Shown here piece after piece: positions 1 to 7,528 of a stretch of DNA of 10,366 nucleotides (position 1 is the stretch's first letter; each line of letters starts with the position of its first letter). The notes below the pieces were generated by a model, which did not search any database, was not told the origin of the DNA, and was given only the letters and a program-made list of their open reading frames with translations. This DNA is from Novosphingobium sp. (GTDB lineage: Bacteria > Pseudomonadota > Alphaproteobacteria > Sphingomonadales > Sphingomonadaceae), in contig JAIXYF010000443.1 in NCBI GenBank assembly GCA_027490345.1, positions 1 through 10,366 of the forward strand. Reading direction: 5' to 3'. A program made the position numbers and the translations under genes.

Positions 1-222
1 ACCCCAGCGCCCGGTTTCCATCCAGATCAGGAAGCGGCGCAGCGGCAGCAGCCAGACGGTGCCGAGAATGATGTAAACGAGGGTCTGCACCAGCACCGGC
101 AGCGCGCTGATGGGGCCGGAAAGGCCCGCGACGATCAGTGCATAGCCGAACAGGGCAAGCACAAGTGCTAGAATGCCGAAAGGCTTGCGCCAGGTTGGCC
201 GGTAGGATTCGGGATCGTTCAT
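1..222 (-). CDS. DUF2842 family small membrane protein (3' end cut by window edge)
   Basis: This is a small inner-membrane protein of unknown function. Reading on the minus strand from the ATG at 222, 74 codons are open to the left edge with no stop, so the C-terminus is missing, probably by only a few residues. After a short polar N-terminus ending in PTWRKP come two hydrophobic stretches, roughly residues 15-33 (rich in L, A, V, I, G) and 40-60 (VLVQTLVYIILG onward). The sequence then ends in a basic LPLRRFLIWMETGRW segment. That two-helix layout, the WRKP entry and the WMETGRW exit match the alphaproteobacterial DUF2842 family as I remember it. It lies 11 nt downstream of the cyclo-ligase gene on the same strand, so it is probably in the same transcript. 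I see no good ribosome binding site, which fits translation after the upstream gene. No function can be assigned. Confidence 0.85.
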   Translation of the reverse strand, partial: MNDPESYRPTWRKPFGILALVLALFGYALIVAGLSGPISALPVLVQTLVYIILGTVWLLPLRRFLIWMETGRWG

Positions 223-233
223 CGGGTGTCCGC

Positions 234-821
234 TCAAATGGGGCCGTAAAGGCGCGTGGGCGTTACCACTGCGGCCAGCGGCCTGTCATGCGCCTCGGTG
301 GGCAAGGCTTCGGCGAGCTGGCTATCCCACGCCATGCCGATGGCGGGGACATGCGGGTATTGCTCCAGCCAGCGATCATAGTGCCCGCCACCCTGGCCCA
401 GTCGCTGTCCCGTGGCGGTGAAGCCGACGAGGGGTACGAACAGGACATCGGGGATGAGCGCCTCGGCATCGCCCAGGGGCTGCGGCGCGCGATAGGGGCC
501 GGGCTCCAGCAGATCGTCCAGATGGGGCGAGGCCCAGTGGCGAAATTCCATGGGTGCACCCGGCGCGGCAAACCACGGCAAGGCCACTTTGTGCCCTGCC
601 TCGTGAAAATGGATCGCATAGGCGGCGGTTGGCGCTTCATCACCGATAGCTGAATAAAGGCCGATCACGGCGTCCGGCGGCACCAGTGCGCCCAGCGCGG
701 CAGGCGGGCGCTTGAACAGCAGGGCCTTCACCCGCGGATCGAGCGCGGCGACATGATCACGCCGGGCAGCGCGCAAGCCCTTGCGCAGGTCCGCCTTTGC
801 GGAAGCGGGATCTGCGTTCAT
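234..821 (-). CDS. 5-formyltetrahydrofolate cyclo-ligase
   Basis: This enzyme (MTHFS; YgfA/Fau in E. coli) uses ATP to convert 5-formyl-tetrahydrofolate to 5,10-methenyl-tetrahydrofolate, returning a stored folate to one-carbon metabolism in the cytoplasm. The 195-residue length is normal for the family. A basic N-terminal helix (about residues 10-40, LRKGLRAARR) is typical of the nucleotide-binding region. The GDEAPT stretch near 60-65 matches the family's substrate-side acidic motif, and the signature RLGQGGGHYDR at 140-150 is the glycine-rich ATP/phosphate loop. The protein ends with the common VVTPTRLY pattern. The ATG at 821 gives the expected N-terminus; only a weak GAGA lies upstream. 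The gene follows 6S RNA by about 65 nt on the same strand, the arrangement known for ssrS-ygfA in E. coli and widely kept in proteobacteria, so readthrough from ssrS is likely. Confidence 0.93.
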   Translation of the reverse strand: MNADPASAKADLRKGLRAARRDHVAALDPRVKALLFKRPPAALGALVPPDAVIGLYSAIGDEAPTAAYAIHFHEAGHKVALPWFAAPGAPMEFRHWASPHLDDLLEPGPYRAPQPLGDAEALIPDVLFVPLVGFTATGQRLGQGGGHYDRWLEQYPHVPAIGMAWDSQLAEALPTEAHDRPLAAVVTPTRLYGPI

Positions 822-885
822 CGTCGGTCTCGCTTAAAACTGGGCCGCGTGCCGGGGTGACGGGACCACCATGGGTCGTTTCCAG

Positions 886-1048
886 GAGAATCCTCTGACG
901 CGTTCACGTCAGGTGGGGACCATATACCAGGGCCAGGGCCCGAGCAGGGACAGCCCCCAAGGATTTGCTTATAGCCTCAGGGATTTCATGTGGCACGTGC
1001 CGGGCAGTACCCGTCTAGTCCTATCTAGGAGAGGCGGGGCGGATTCTC
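886..1048 (-). ncRNA. ssrS: 6S RNA (SsrS), regulator of sigma70 RNA polymerase
   Basis: 6S RNA mimics an open promoter, binds housekeeping RNA polymerase and tunes transcription in stationary phase. The call rests on position and fold. It fills the space between zapA and the cyclo-ligase gene, the canonical ssrS locus. The ends form a closing stem: 886-893 (GAGAATCC on the plus strand) is the exact reverse complement of 1041-1048 (GGATTCTC), giving an RNA of about 163 nt, close to the usual alphaproteobacterial size. In the 3' half there is a small hairpin (CTGACG/CGTCAG with a 6-nt loop, near 895-912), matching the small 3'-strand hairpin of known 6S RNAs. Between the stems lie long GC-rich arms and a less paired AT-richer stretch around 960-985 that would be the central bubble. 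True 5' and 3' ends may differ by some nucleotides, and I could not pick a convincing promoter. A covariance-model search would settle it. Confidence 0.8.
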
Positions 1049-1075
1049 AAGAGCCGCCGCATGTTTCCGCCCGGT

Positions 1076-1414
1076 TCAGGCTTCGGAAATGTGTGCAGCC
1101 AGCGCCTCAACCCGCGCGGCGAGGGTTTCGATCCGCGCAATCACTTCAGCCGCTGGTTCGGCGGCCGCAGGTTCGGGCGCTGCTTCTGGCGCCTCGCCGG
1201 GCGGCGGCGGCATCTGGCGGTGAAGCTCGTGCAATTCGTCAGCCAGCATCAGCGCTGCAAACAGCAGCATCCGCGTCTCGCTCTGTCCGGGGCCGCTGCC
1301 GCGCGCGGCGCGTTCGCCGACCATGCGGCCCAGCATTTCGATATGCGATTCCTCGCCGTCCGGTGCAGAAACAGTGTAGGGGCGGCCGCCGATGGTCAGG
1401 GTGACGTTGCTCAT
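1076..1414 (-). CDS. zapA: Cell division protein ZapA
   Basis: ZapA binds FtsZ and bundles its filaments, stabilising the Z-ring at mid-cell. The 112-residue protein has the family layout. An N-terminal beta-rich domain (SNVTLTIGGRPYTVSAPDGEE, residues 2-22) resembles the V-x-I-x-G-R-x-Y pattern that opens ZapA proteins. A helix follows with the conserved LL-A-LMLADELH segment (about 49-64). An Ala/Pro/Glu-rich linker (about 69-90) precedes a C-terminal amphipathic coiled-coil helix (91-110) that mediates dimer and tetramer contacts. The linker is low-complexity and longer than in E. coli, as is common in alphaproteobacteria. The gene starts 19 nt after the coiled-coil gene and is followed within about 30 nt by 6S RNA. 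Neighbour order supports the call as much as the sequence does. Confidence 0.92.
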   Translation of the reverse strand: MSNVTLTIGGRPYTVSAPDGEESHIEMLGRMVGERAARGSGPGQSETRMLLFAALMLADELHELHRQMPPPPGEAPEAAPEPAAAEPAAEVIARIETLAARVEALAAHISEA

Positions 1415-1433
1415 GCCGTGGGCTGCCTGCTGC

Positions 1434-1637
1434 TTATTGGGGAAGGTTAGCGAGGAGCAGGTCGAGTTGCTCGATTTCCTGCGTGACCCGCTCCTTCAAT
1501 CGGCGGTGGCGGCTGCGCAAGTCAGCCACTTCGGCGCGAGCGGGGGCAGCGGAAACGGCGGCTTCCAAGCGGGCAATCGCCTGTTCGATCCTGCCGAGCG
1601 CCGCATCGAGCGGAGAATCCTGCGCTTCACTGGTCAT
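1434..1637 (-). CDS. Small coiled-coil protein upstream of zapA
   Basis: I do not recognise a named family. The 67-residue product is mostly one predicted helix, with heptad-like spacing of L, I and A through LGRIEQAIARLEAAVSA and again through the region ending EIEQLDLLLANL, so a coiled coil is likely. There are no cysteines, signal peptide or membrane segment. I chose the ATG at 1637 because an AGGG lies about 3 nt before it. A GTG at 1655 would add six residues (MLANRA) but has no ribosome binding site. It sits 19 nt ahead of zapA on the same strand, so the two are probably co-transcribed, and small coiled-coil genes at this position recur in sphingomonads. A role near ZapA in division is possible only by association. 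Confidence 0.75.
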   Translation of the reverse strand: MTSEAQDSPLDAALGRIEQAIARLEAAVSAAPARAEVADLRSRHRRLKERVTQEIEQLDLLLANLPQ

Positions 1638-1701
1638 GGCCCTGTTCGCTAGCACAATTGCCTAGCGTCGCAAGCCGGGATGAGGCCCGGTTTCCCCAAC
1701 C

Positions 1702-1730
1702 TTGACGCTATGAAACGCGGCTCCCAAAGA
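1702..1730 (+). promoter_or_regulatory. Weak candidate promoter for the tkt operon
   Basis: A good -35 box TTGACG lies at 1702-1707. At a 17-nt spacing the -10 position (1725-1730) reads CAAAGA, a poor match, although alphaproteobacterial -10 boxes are often loose. A start near 1737 would give a leader of about 60 nt before the transketolase ATG. The divergent intergenic region must hold a promoter for tkt, but this particular placement is a guess. Confidence 0.25.
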
Positions 1731-1733
1731 GAG

Positions 1734-1762
1734 CGCGCTGCCGAATCGGCGGTTGCAGCGCG
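1734..1762 (+). promoter_or_regulatory. Stem-loop in the tkt leader
   Basis: CGCGCTG at 1734-1740 is the exact reverse complement of CAGCGCG at 1756-1762. Within the 15-nt interior, CCG-AAT-CGG (1741-1749) can form a further three pairs stacked directly on the left arm. The structure lies 34 nt ahead of the transketolase start codon and does not cover its ribosome binding site (AGGA, 1787-1790). It might stabilise the operon mRNA or bind a protein; the sequence alone does not say. There is no T-run after it, so it is not a standard terminator. Confidence 0.3.
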
Positions 1763-1796
1763 GCGCTGGCTGCGGAATTGAAGGTCAGGACTGGGA

Positions 1797-3767
1797 ATGG
1801 AACGGGATCAGGCCACACTGGCGCCCATGGCAAACGCCATCCGCGCGCTGGCGATGGATGCGGTTGAGGCGGCCAATTCGGGGCATCCCGGCATGCCGAT
1901 GGGCATGGCCGATGTGGCAACCGTGCTGTTCACCCAGTTCCTGAAGTATGACCCTGCCGCACCGAAGTGGGCGGACCGCGACCGCTTCGTGCTTTCGGCG
2001 GGCCACGGCTCGATGCTGATCTACGCGCTGCTGCACCTGACCGGCTATGCCGCGCCGACGATGGACGACATCCGCAAGTTCCGCCAGCTGGGCAGCCCCT
2101 GCGCGGGCCACCCGGAAAACGACATGCTGGAAGGCGTGGAATGCACCACTGGCCCGCTGGGGCAGGGTGTGGCGATGGCCGTGGGCATGGCGATGGCCGA
2201 GCGACACCTCAATGCGCATTTCGGCGATGATCTGGTCGATCACAAGACCTGGGTGATCGCTGGCGATGGCTGCCTGATGGAAGGTGTGAACCACGAGGCG
2301 GTCGGCCTTGCTGGCACGCTTGGGCTGGGCCGCCTGAATGTCTTGTGGGACGACAACAAGATCACCATCGATGGCGATACCTCGCTTTCGACCACCGAAG
2401 ACATCCTTGCGCGCTATGCTGCCAGCGGATGGCACACTGCCAGCTGCGACGGGCATGATTTTGCCGATATCGCGCGCGCTCTCGCCGAAGCCGAGGCCGA
2501 TCCGCGCCCCTCGCTGGTCTCGTGCAAGACGGTGATCGGCAAGGGTGCGCCGGGCAAGCAGGGCGGACACAACGTGCACGGCGCGCCGCTGGGCAAGAGC
2601 GAAATCGAGGCCGCGCGCGAATACCTCGGCTGGACTGCAGCGCCGTTCGAGATCCCGGCGGATATCCTCGGCGACTGGCGCGCTGCTGGTGCGCAGGGTG
2701 CGGCAGCAAGGGCAGCTTGGGAAGCGCGCGCAACCGCCCATCCGCAAGCTGGCGAACTGGCACGGCGCATGGCAGGCGAACTGCCCGCTGATAGCGGCGC
2801 GATGGACGCCTATATTGAGAGCCTGATCGCTACCCCGCCGACGGTGGCCACGCGCAAATCAAGCGAAATGGCGCTTGAGGCGCTGACCGCGGCGATCCCC
2901 GAAATGGTCGGTGGTTCGGCCGACCTCACAGGGTCTAACAACACCAAGACCAAATCGACCGGCCCGCTGACCAAGGACAGCTTCGGCGGGCGCTATGTCT
3001 ATTACGGCATTCGCGAGTTCGGCATGGCCGCAGCGATGAACGGCATGGCGCTGCATGGCGGCGTGATCCCCTATGGCGGCACGTTCCTCGTGTTCTCTGA
3101 CTACTGCCGCAATGCGGTCCGCATGTCGGCGCTGCAGCATGTCCGCGCGATCTATGTGTTCACGCATGATTCCATTGGCCTTGGCGAGGACGGGCCGACG
3201 CACCAGCCGGTCGAGCATGTCATGTCGCTGCGCATGATCCCCAACCTCCTCGTGTTCCGCCCGGCGGATGCGATCGAGACGGCGGAGGCCTGGAGCCTTG
3301 CGCTGGCCAACGCCCACCGGCCTTCGGTGCTCGCGCTGACCCGGCAGAACCTGCCGCCGGTGCGTTTCGATGCCGAAATGAAAAGCGCCAAGGGAGCCTA
3401 CCGCCTTGTGACAGCGTCCGCCCCGCGCAAGGTTGTGCTGATGGCGACGGGTTCGGAAGTGGCGATTGCCATGGATGTGGCCAAGGCGCTCGAAGCCGAA
3501 GGCGTGGGCGCAGACGTCGTCTCGTTCCCGTGCTGGGAGCTGTTTGACGAACAGGACGCGGCCTACCGCGCCGATCTGCTTCCAGCGGACGTGCTCAAGG
3601 TCTCGATCGAGGCGGGCGTGACGCTGGGCTGGCACAAGTATGTCGGCGATGGCCTTACCATCGGCATCGACAGCTTTGGCGCCTCGGCTCCGGCCCCGGT
3701 GCTATACGACCACTTCGGCTTGACCGCCGAAAAGATCCTGCCGCGCATCCGCGCGCGGCTTTCCTAA
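1797..3767 (+). CDS. tkt: Transketolase
   Basis: Transketolase moves a two-carbon ketol unit between sugar phosphates in the non-oxidative pentose phosphate pathway, using TPP and a divalent metal, as a cytoplasmic homodimer. The 656 residues are full length. The N-terminal pyrophosphate domain has [13 protein letters not shown] (27-39, His30), the SAGHGS loop (His70) and the TPP motif GDGCLMEG at 156-163 ending in the metal-binding N187 of WDDNK. HGAPLG (His261) matches a substrate-binding histidine. The central pyrimidine domain holds REFGM with the catalytic Glu407 and GEDGPTHQP (463-471), which lines the active site. The C-terminal domain begins near 540. The ATG at 1797 has AGGA six nt upstream. 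It is the first gene of the carbon-metabolism cluster and is followed by gap after 27 nt. All catalytic residues I looked for are present. Confidence 0.98.
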   Translation: MERDQATLAPMANAIRALAMDAVEAANSGHPGMPMGMADVATVLFTQFLKYDPAAPKWADRDRFVLSAGHGSMLIYALLHLTGYAAPTMDDIRKFRQLGSPCAGHPENDMLEGVECTTGPLGQGVAMAVGMAMAERHLNAHFGDDLVDHKTWVIAGDGCLMEGVNHEAVGLAGTLGLGRLNVLWDDNKITIDGDTSLSTTEDILARYAASGWHTASCDGHDFADIARALAEAEADPRPSLVSCKTVIGKGAPGKQGGHNVHGAPLGKSEIEAAREYLGWTAAPFEIPADILGDWRAAGAQGAAARAAWEARATAHPQAGELARRMAGELPADSGAMDAYIESLIATPPTVATRKSSEMALEALTAAIPEMVGGSADLTGSNNTKTKSTGPLTKDSFGGRYVYYGIREFGMAAAMNGMALHGGVIPYGGTFLVFSDYCRNAVRMSALQHVRAIYVFTHDSIGLGEDGPTHQPVEHVMSLRMIPNLLVFRPADAIETAEAWSLALANAHRPSVLALTRQNLPPVRFDAEMKSAKGAYRLVTASAPRKVVLMATGSEVAIAMDVAKALEAEGVGADVVSFPCWELFDEQDAAYRADLLPADVLKVSIEAGVTLGWHKYVGDGLTIGIDSFGASAPAPVLYDHFGLTAEKILPRIRARLS

Positions 3768-3794
3768 GCGATACCTTTTCAGGAGAACACTATC

Positions 3795-4802
3795 ATGGCG
3801 ACCAAGGTTGCGATCAACGGGTTCGGGCGCATCGGGCGCAATGTGGCGCGCGCCATCCTCGAGCGGCCGGACTGCGGGCTGGAACTGGTTTCGATCAACG
3901 ATCTGGCCAGCGCCAAGGCCAATGCCCTGCTGTTCAAGCGTGACAGCGTCCACGGCGCGTTCGCCGGCACGGTCGAAGTCGATGGCACCGATCTCGTCAT
4001 CAACGGCCAGCGCATCGCCGTGACGGCCGAGCGCGATCCCGCCAATCTGCCGCACGGCGCGCAAGGGATCGACATCGTGCTCGAATGCACCGGCTTCTTC
4101 ACCGACCGCGCTTCGTGCGAAAAGCACATCGCGGCGGGCGCGAAGCGCGTGCTCATTTCGGCTCCCGGCAAGAACGTCGACCTCACCGTGGTCTACGGCG
4201 TGAACCATGGCCAGCTGACGGCCGAGCACACCATCGTCTCGAATGCTTCGTGCACCACCAACTGCCTCGCGCCGTTTGCCAAGGTGCTGAACGACGCAAT
4301 CGGCATCGAACACGGCCTGATGACGACGATCCACGCCTACACCAACGATCAGAAGATCCTCGATCAGATCCACGACGATCCGCGCCGCGCCCGCGCCGCC
4401 GCGATGAGCATGATCCCCACCACCACTGGCGCTGCCCGCGCCGTGGGCGAAGTGCTGCCCGAACTGAAGGGCAAGCTGGATGGTTCGGCGATCCGCGTGC
4501 CCACGCCCAACGTTTCGGTGGTGGACCTGACGTTCGTGCCCAAGCGCGCGACGACCAAGGATGAAGTCAATGCGCTGCTCAAGGCGGCTGCGGAAGGCCC
4601 GATGAAGGGCGTGCTGGGCTTCAGCGAAGAGCCGCTGGTCTCGATCGACTACAACCACGATTCGCACTCCTCGACCATCGACAGCCTTGAAACCTCGGTG
4701 ATCGACGGCAAGCTGGTGCGCGTGCTTTCGTGGTACGACAACGAATGGGGCTTCTCCAACCGCATGGTCGATACGGCCGGCGTGATGGGCGGGCTGCTCT
4801 AA
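3795..4802 (+). CDS. gap: Type I glyceraldehyde-3-phosphate dehydrogenase
   Basis: This enzyme oxidises and phosphorylates glyceraldehyde-3-phosphate to 1,3-bisphosphoglycerate, or runs the reverse reaction in gluconeogenesis, as a cytoplasmic tetramer. The 335 residues are full length. The Rossmann motif [10 protein letters not shown] spans 8-17, and SINDLAS places Asp36 where NAD-preferring enzymes bind the adenosine ribose, so NAD is the likely cofactor. The active-site segment [10 protein letters not shown] at 151-160 carries nucleophile Cys153, paired with His180 in TTIHAY. The S-loop is of the HxDxRRARAA type known from Pseudomonas and alphaproteobacterial enzymes; here it reads [10 protein letters not shown], with Pro where Leu is usual. 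The C-terminus has the normal [13 protein letters not shown] helix. A strong AGGAGA (3781-3786) lies eight nt before the ATG. It is followed after only 3 nt by the MOSC gene. Confidence 0.98.
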   Translation: MATKVAINGFGRIGRNVARAILERPDCGLELVSINDLASAKANALLFKRDSVHGAFAGTVEVDGTDLVINGQRIAVTAERDPANLPHGAQGIDIVLECTGFFTDRASCEKHIAAGAKRVLISAPGKNVDLTVVYGVNHGQLTAEHTIVSNASCTTNCLAPFAKVLNDAIGIEHGLMTTIHAYTNDQKILDQIHDDPRRARAAAMSMIPTTTGAARAVGEVLPELKGKLDGSAIRVPTPNVSVVDLTFVPKRATTKDEVNALLKAAAEGPMKGVLGFSEEPLVSIDYNHDSHSSTIDSLETSVIDGKLVRVLSWYDNEWGFSNRMVDTAGVMGGLL

Positions 4803-4805
4803 ACC

Positions 4806-5273
4806 ATGGGCGCGGGACGTCTTGAGGGCATTGCCCGGCACAAGGTGTCCCGCGCGGCGATGGAAGTGCTGGAACGCGCGCTCGTGACCCCTGCGCGGGG
4901 TGTGGAGGGCGATTGCCGGGGGCAAATAGCCGAAGGCAAGAAAGGCAACCGGCAGATCACCGTGATCGAGGCGGAAAGCTGGGCTGCGGCCATGGACGAA
5001 CTGGGCGGGGCCGATGGCCTCGTCTGGTCCGACCGCCGGGCCAATCTTCTGGTATCGGGCCTGCGCCTGCCGCGCGAGGCAGGTGCGGTGATTGGGATCG
5101 GCGAAAGTTTGCGCATCGAAGTGCGGTGCGAATGCGATCCCTGCAGCCGGATGGACGCGCTGCGCCCCGGTCTGCGCGCGGCATTGACGCCAGACTGGCG
5201 CGGCGGGATCTGCGGACGGGTGATCAGCGAGGGCGAGATTGCTCTTGGCGATGAAGTGAGGATTGAACCATGA
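4806..5273 (+). CDS. MOSC-domain protein
   Basis: MOSC (molybdenum cofactor sulfurase C-terminal) domains are beta-rich modules thought to carry sulfur or bind the molybdenum cofactor, as in YiiM and the mARC enzymes. The substrate of this stand-alone 155-residue protein is unknown. Family features seen are the opening [10 protein letters not shown], the GVEGDCRG turn (32-39), the RQITVIE strand (49-55), the [13 protein letters not shown] stretch (74-86) and the key motif [20 protein letters not shown] (108-127). In that motif Cys113 is the conserved cysteine, with Cys108 and Cys110 close by. The end ([13 protein letters not shown], 131-143) is also typical. It has no domain beyond MOSC. The ATG lies 3 nt after the gap stop with no clear ribosome binding site, and the gene ends in an ATGA overlap with pgk. 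Both points suggest translational coupling in the operon. Confidence 0.88.
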   Translation: MGAGRLEGIARHKVSRAAMEVLERALVTPARGVEGDCRGQIAEGKKGNRQITVIEAESWAAAMDELGGADGLVWSDRRANLLVSGLRLPREAGAVIGIGESLRIEVRCECDPCSRMDALRPGLRAALTPDWRGGICGRVISEGEIALGDEVRIEP

Positions 5274-6469
5274 CCGCCTTCAAGACGCTGGACGATATCG
5301 GAGACGTGCGCGGCAAAGTCGTGCTGGTGCGCGTGGACCTCAATCTGCCGATGCAGGACGGCGCGGTGACCGATGACACCCGCGTGCAGGCCGCAAAGCC
5401 CACGATCCTCGAACTGGCCGACAAGGGCGCCAAAGTGCTGCTGTTGGCGCACTTCGGCCGGCCCAAGGGCGAACGGGTTTCCACCCAGTCGCTGAGCATG
5501 GTGGTCGGCGCGGTGGAGCAGGTGATCGGGCGCGAAGTGATGTTCGTCTCCGAAATCGCCGGACCGGTGGTGAGCCAGGTTGTCGGCATCCTGCCCGAAG
5601 GCGGGATCGCCATTCTGGAGAACACGCGCTTCTGGAAGGGCGAGGAAAAGAACGATCCCGAACTGGTGAAGGCGATTGCCGCCAACGCCGATATCTATGT
5701 GAACGACGCGTTCTCTGCGGCGCACCGGGCGCACGCGACGACCGAGGGCCTCGCGCATGTGCTGCCCAGCTTTGCGGGCCGTTCGATGCAGGCCGAGCTT
5801 GAAGCGCTGGGCAAGGCGCTGGATCATCCCGAGCACCCGGTGGCGGCCGTGGTTGGCGGGGCCAAGGTTTCCTCCAAGCTCGATGTGCTGAAGTATCTGG
5901 TTGGCAAGGTCGATCACCTGATCATCGGCGGCGGCATGGCCAACACCTTCCTCGCCGCGCGCGGCGTCGATGTGGGCAAGTCGCTGTGCGAGCATGATCT
6001 GGCACCGACCGCCGAGGCGATTCTCGATGCGGCGGACGCTTCGGGTTGCACGGTGCATTTGCCCTATGACGTCGTCGTCTCGAAGGAATTCGCGGCGAAC
6101 CCGGCCTCTCTGCGCACTTGCAATGTGCATGAAGTGGCCGCGGACGAGATGATCCTCGATGTGGGCCCGGCCGCGACCGAGGCGCTGGCTGACGTGCTCA
6201 AGGTCTGCAAGACGCTGGTGTGGAACGGGCCGATGGGTGCGTTCGAAACACCACCGTTCGATACCGCGACCGTGGCGCTGGCGCGCACTGCAGCGGCTTT
6301 GACGCGTGAAGGCTCGCTGGTTTCGGTGGCTGGCGGCGGTGATACGGTGGCGGCGCTGAGCCATGCCGGGGTCTCGGCCGATTTCTCCTATATCTCGACG
6401 GCGGGCGGCGCTTTCCTGGAATGGATGGAAGGCCGCGTGCTGCCGGGTGTGGCCGCACTCGAAGCCTGA
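5270..6469 (+). CDS. pgk: Phosphoglycerate kinase
   Basis: Pgk transfers phosphate between 1,3-bisphosphoglycerate and ADP, giving 3-phosphoglycerate and ATP, and is a cytoplasmic monomer. The 399 residues are full length. The N-terminal substrate domain has [11 protein letters not shown] (18-28) and AHFGRPKG (60-67), the phosphoglycerate-binding arginine and histidine motifs, and [12 protein letters not shown] (146-157). The C-terminal nucleotide domain has [14 protein letters not shown] (194-207) with the lysine that contacts the nucleotide, WNGPMGAFE (318-326) and the GGGDTVAAL loop (355-363). The ending [13 protein letters not shown] is the usual alphaproteobacterial form. The start overlaps the MOSC stop by four bases (ATGA), and GAGG lies about eight nt before the ATG. 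The gene is followed by a 115-nt gap containing a hairpin before fba. Confidence 0.98.
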   Translation: MTAFKTLDDIGDVRGKVVLVRVDLNLPMQDGAVTDDTRVQAAKPTILELADKGAKVLLLAHFGRPKGERVSTQSLSMVVGAVEQVIGREVMFVSEIAGPVVSQVVGILPEGGIAILENTRFWKGEEKNDPELVKAIAANADIYVNDAFSAAHRAHATTEGLAHVLPSFAGRSMQAELEALGKALDHPEHPVAAVVGGAKVSSKLDVLKYLVGKVDHLIIGGGMANTFLAARGVDVGKSLCEHDLAPTAEAILDAADASGCTVHLPYDVVVSKEFAANPASLRTCNVHEVAADEMILDVGPAATEALADVLKVCKTLVWNGPMGAFETPPFDTATVALARTAAALTREGSLVSVAGGGDTVAALSHAGVSADFSYISTAGGAFLEWMEGRVLPGVAALEA

Positions 6470-6494
6470 TCGGTTCATTTTAATGGGCGCGTTG

Positions 6495-6518
6495 CCGCGC
6501 TGCGATATTGCAGTGCGG
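6495..6518 (+). promoter_or_regulatory. Stem-loop between pgk and fba
   Basis: CCGCGCTGC (6495-6503) pairs with GCAGTGCGG (6510-6518) over nine base pairs, one of them a G-U, with a six-base loop (GATATT). It begins 26 nt after the pgk stop. No T-run follows (the next bases are GATGACTCGC), so full intrinsic termination is doubtful. It could partly terminate, or protect the upstream mRNA end after processing and so set pgk and fba at different levels. A smaller inverted repeat, TGCAT-ACGA-ATGCA, lies at 6541-6554, about 30 nt before the fba start. Confidence 0.4.
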
Positions 6519-6584
6519 GATGACTCGCTTTAAGGGCGCCTGCATACGAATGCACTCCTGGTTTGATAGCTTGAGGGACACGCC

Positions 6585-7481
6585 ATGAACTTTGCCGAGA
6601 TGAAGTCGAAGATCGCAGCAGGACAAGGCTTCATCGCGGCTTTGGACCAGAGCGGCGGTTCGACGCCCAAGGCGCTGGCGGGCTATGGCATCGAAGCGGG
6701 TGCGTGGAACACCGAAGAGGAAATGTTCGGCCTGATCCATGCCATGCGCGCGCGGATCATCCGCTCGGCCGCCTTCACCGGCGAGAAAGTGATCGGCGCG
6801 ATCCTGTTCGAGCGCACGATGGACGGCGATGTTGACGGCACCCCGGTGCCCGCGGCGCTGATTGCCAAGGGCGTGGTGCCGTTCATCAAGATCGACAAGG
6901 GCCTTGAGGACGAGGCCAATGGCGTGCAGCTGATGAAGCCGATGCCCACGCTGGACGACCTGCTCGTGCGCTCGAAGGCGCTTGGCGTGTTCGGCACCAA
7001 GGAACGCTCGGTGATCAATTCGGCCAACCGCGAAGGCATTGCTGCCGTGGTGAAGCAGCAGTTCGAAGTGGGCCGCCAGGTGCTTTCGCACGGGATGATG
7101 CCGATCATCGAGCCCGAAGTGAACATCAAGAGCGAGACGCGCGCCGAATGTGATGCGATCCTGCTGGACGAAACGCTCAAAGCGCTGGACGGGCTGGCAG
7201 AGGGCGAAGAAGTGAAGCTCAAGCTTTCGCTGCCCGTCGTCCCCGGCACGTTCGATCCACTGGTGGCGCACCCGCGCGTGCTGCGCGTCGTGGCGCTTTC
7301 GGGCGGGTTCAAGCGTCCGGAAGCCTGCGCGGAACTGGCGAAGAACAACGGCATCATCGCCAGCTTCAGCCGTGCGCTGCTGGAAGATCTGCGCGCGCAG
7401 ATGACCGATGCGGAATTCGATGCCGCGCTGGGCGCCGCGATCGACGCAATCCATCGCGGATCGACGGTGAAGACGGCCTGA
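6585..7481 (+). CDS. fba: Class I fructose-bisphosphate aldolase
   Basis: Aldolase joins dihydroxyacetone phosphate and glyceraldehyde-3-phosphate into fructose-1,6-bisphosphate, or splits it. Class I enzymes do this through a lysine Schiff base without metal. The 298-residue protein shows the class I signature ALDQSGGSTPKAL (19-31, Asp21), FERTMDG (75-81), the phosphate/substrate segment PFIKIDKG (99-106, Lys102), Lys139 in FGTKER, PIIEPEV (173-179, Glu176) and LKLSLP with Lys213 as the probable Schiff-base residue. The residue assignments come from remembered alignment to muscle aldolase and are inference. The metal-binding histidine pattern of class II aldolases is absent. GAGGGA lies about six nt before the ATG. 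The gene follows pgk after 115 nt and precedes thiE by 47 nt, all on one strand, so a shared transcript is likely unless the pgk-fba hairpin separates them. Confidence 0.95.
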   Translation: MNFAEMKSKIAAGQGFIAALDQSGGSTPKALAGYGIEAGAWNTEEEMFGLIHAMRARIIRSAAFTGEKVIGAILFERTMDGDVDGTPVPAALIAKGVVPFIKIDKGLEDEANGVQLMKPMPTLDDLLVRSKALGVFGTKERSVINSANREGIAAVVKQQFEVGRQVLSHGMMPIIEPEVNIKSETRAECDAILLDETLKALDGLAEGEEVKLKLSLPVVPGTFDPLVAHPRVLRVVALSGGFKRPEACAELAKNNGIIASFSRALLEDLRAQMTDAEFDAALGAAIDAIHRGSTVKTA

Positions 7482-7528
7482 TCACGCAGCGGTTTGCGCT
7501 GATGGCCGAGGCTCGCTAAGGCCAGCAC

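Noticed and set aside
138..653. Plus-strand open frame over the DUF2842 and cyclo-ligase genes
   Set aside because: Antisense to the well-supported cyclo-ligase; composition is that of a mirror frame.
871..1404. Plus-strand open frame across the 6S RNA region and zapA
   Set aside because: It runs antisense to zapA and 6S RNA, has an Arg/Ala/Ser-rich translation with no motif, and lacks a ribosome binding site.
1676..1691. CCGGG-ATGAGG-CCCGG inverted repeat as a terminator
   Set aside because: Five pairs only, in a divergent promoter region where no transcript is expected to end; likely chance in GC-rich sequence.
1785..2747. A 320-codon minus-strand open frame opposite the start of tkt
   Set aside because: Antisense shadow of transketolase; no domain recognised.
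3702..4925. A 407-codon minus-strand open frame opposite gap
   Set aside because: Same shadow effect: His/Arg/Gly-rich translation with no motif, fully covered by the certain gap gene.
4799..6478. A 559-codon open frame on the minus strand across the MOSC gene and pgk
   Set aside because: It is antisense to two clearly recognised genes; its composition (rich in His, Arg and Gln) is the usual mirror of GC-rich coding sequence, and no family is recognisable.
6480..7454. A 324-codon minus-strand open frame opposite fba
   Set aside because: Antisense shadow of an intact aldolase gene; no recognisable domain or ribosome binding site.
7482..7528. TPP riboswitch ahead of thiE
   Set aside because: The gap is only 47 nt, too short for the motif, and the conserved CUGAGA-type core is absent from it.
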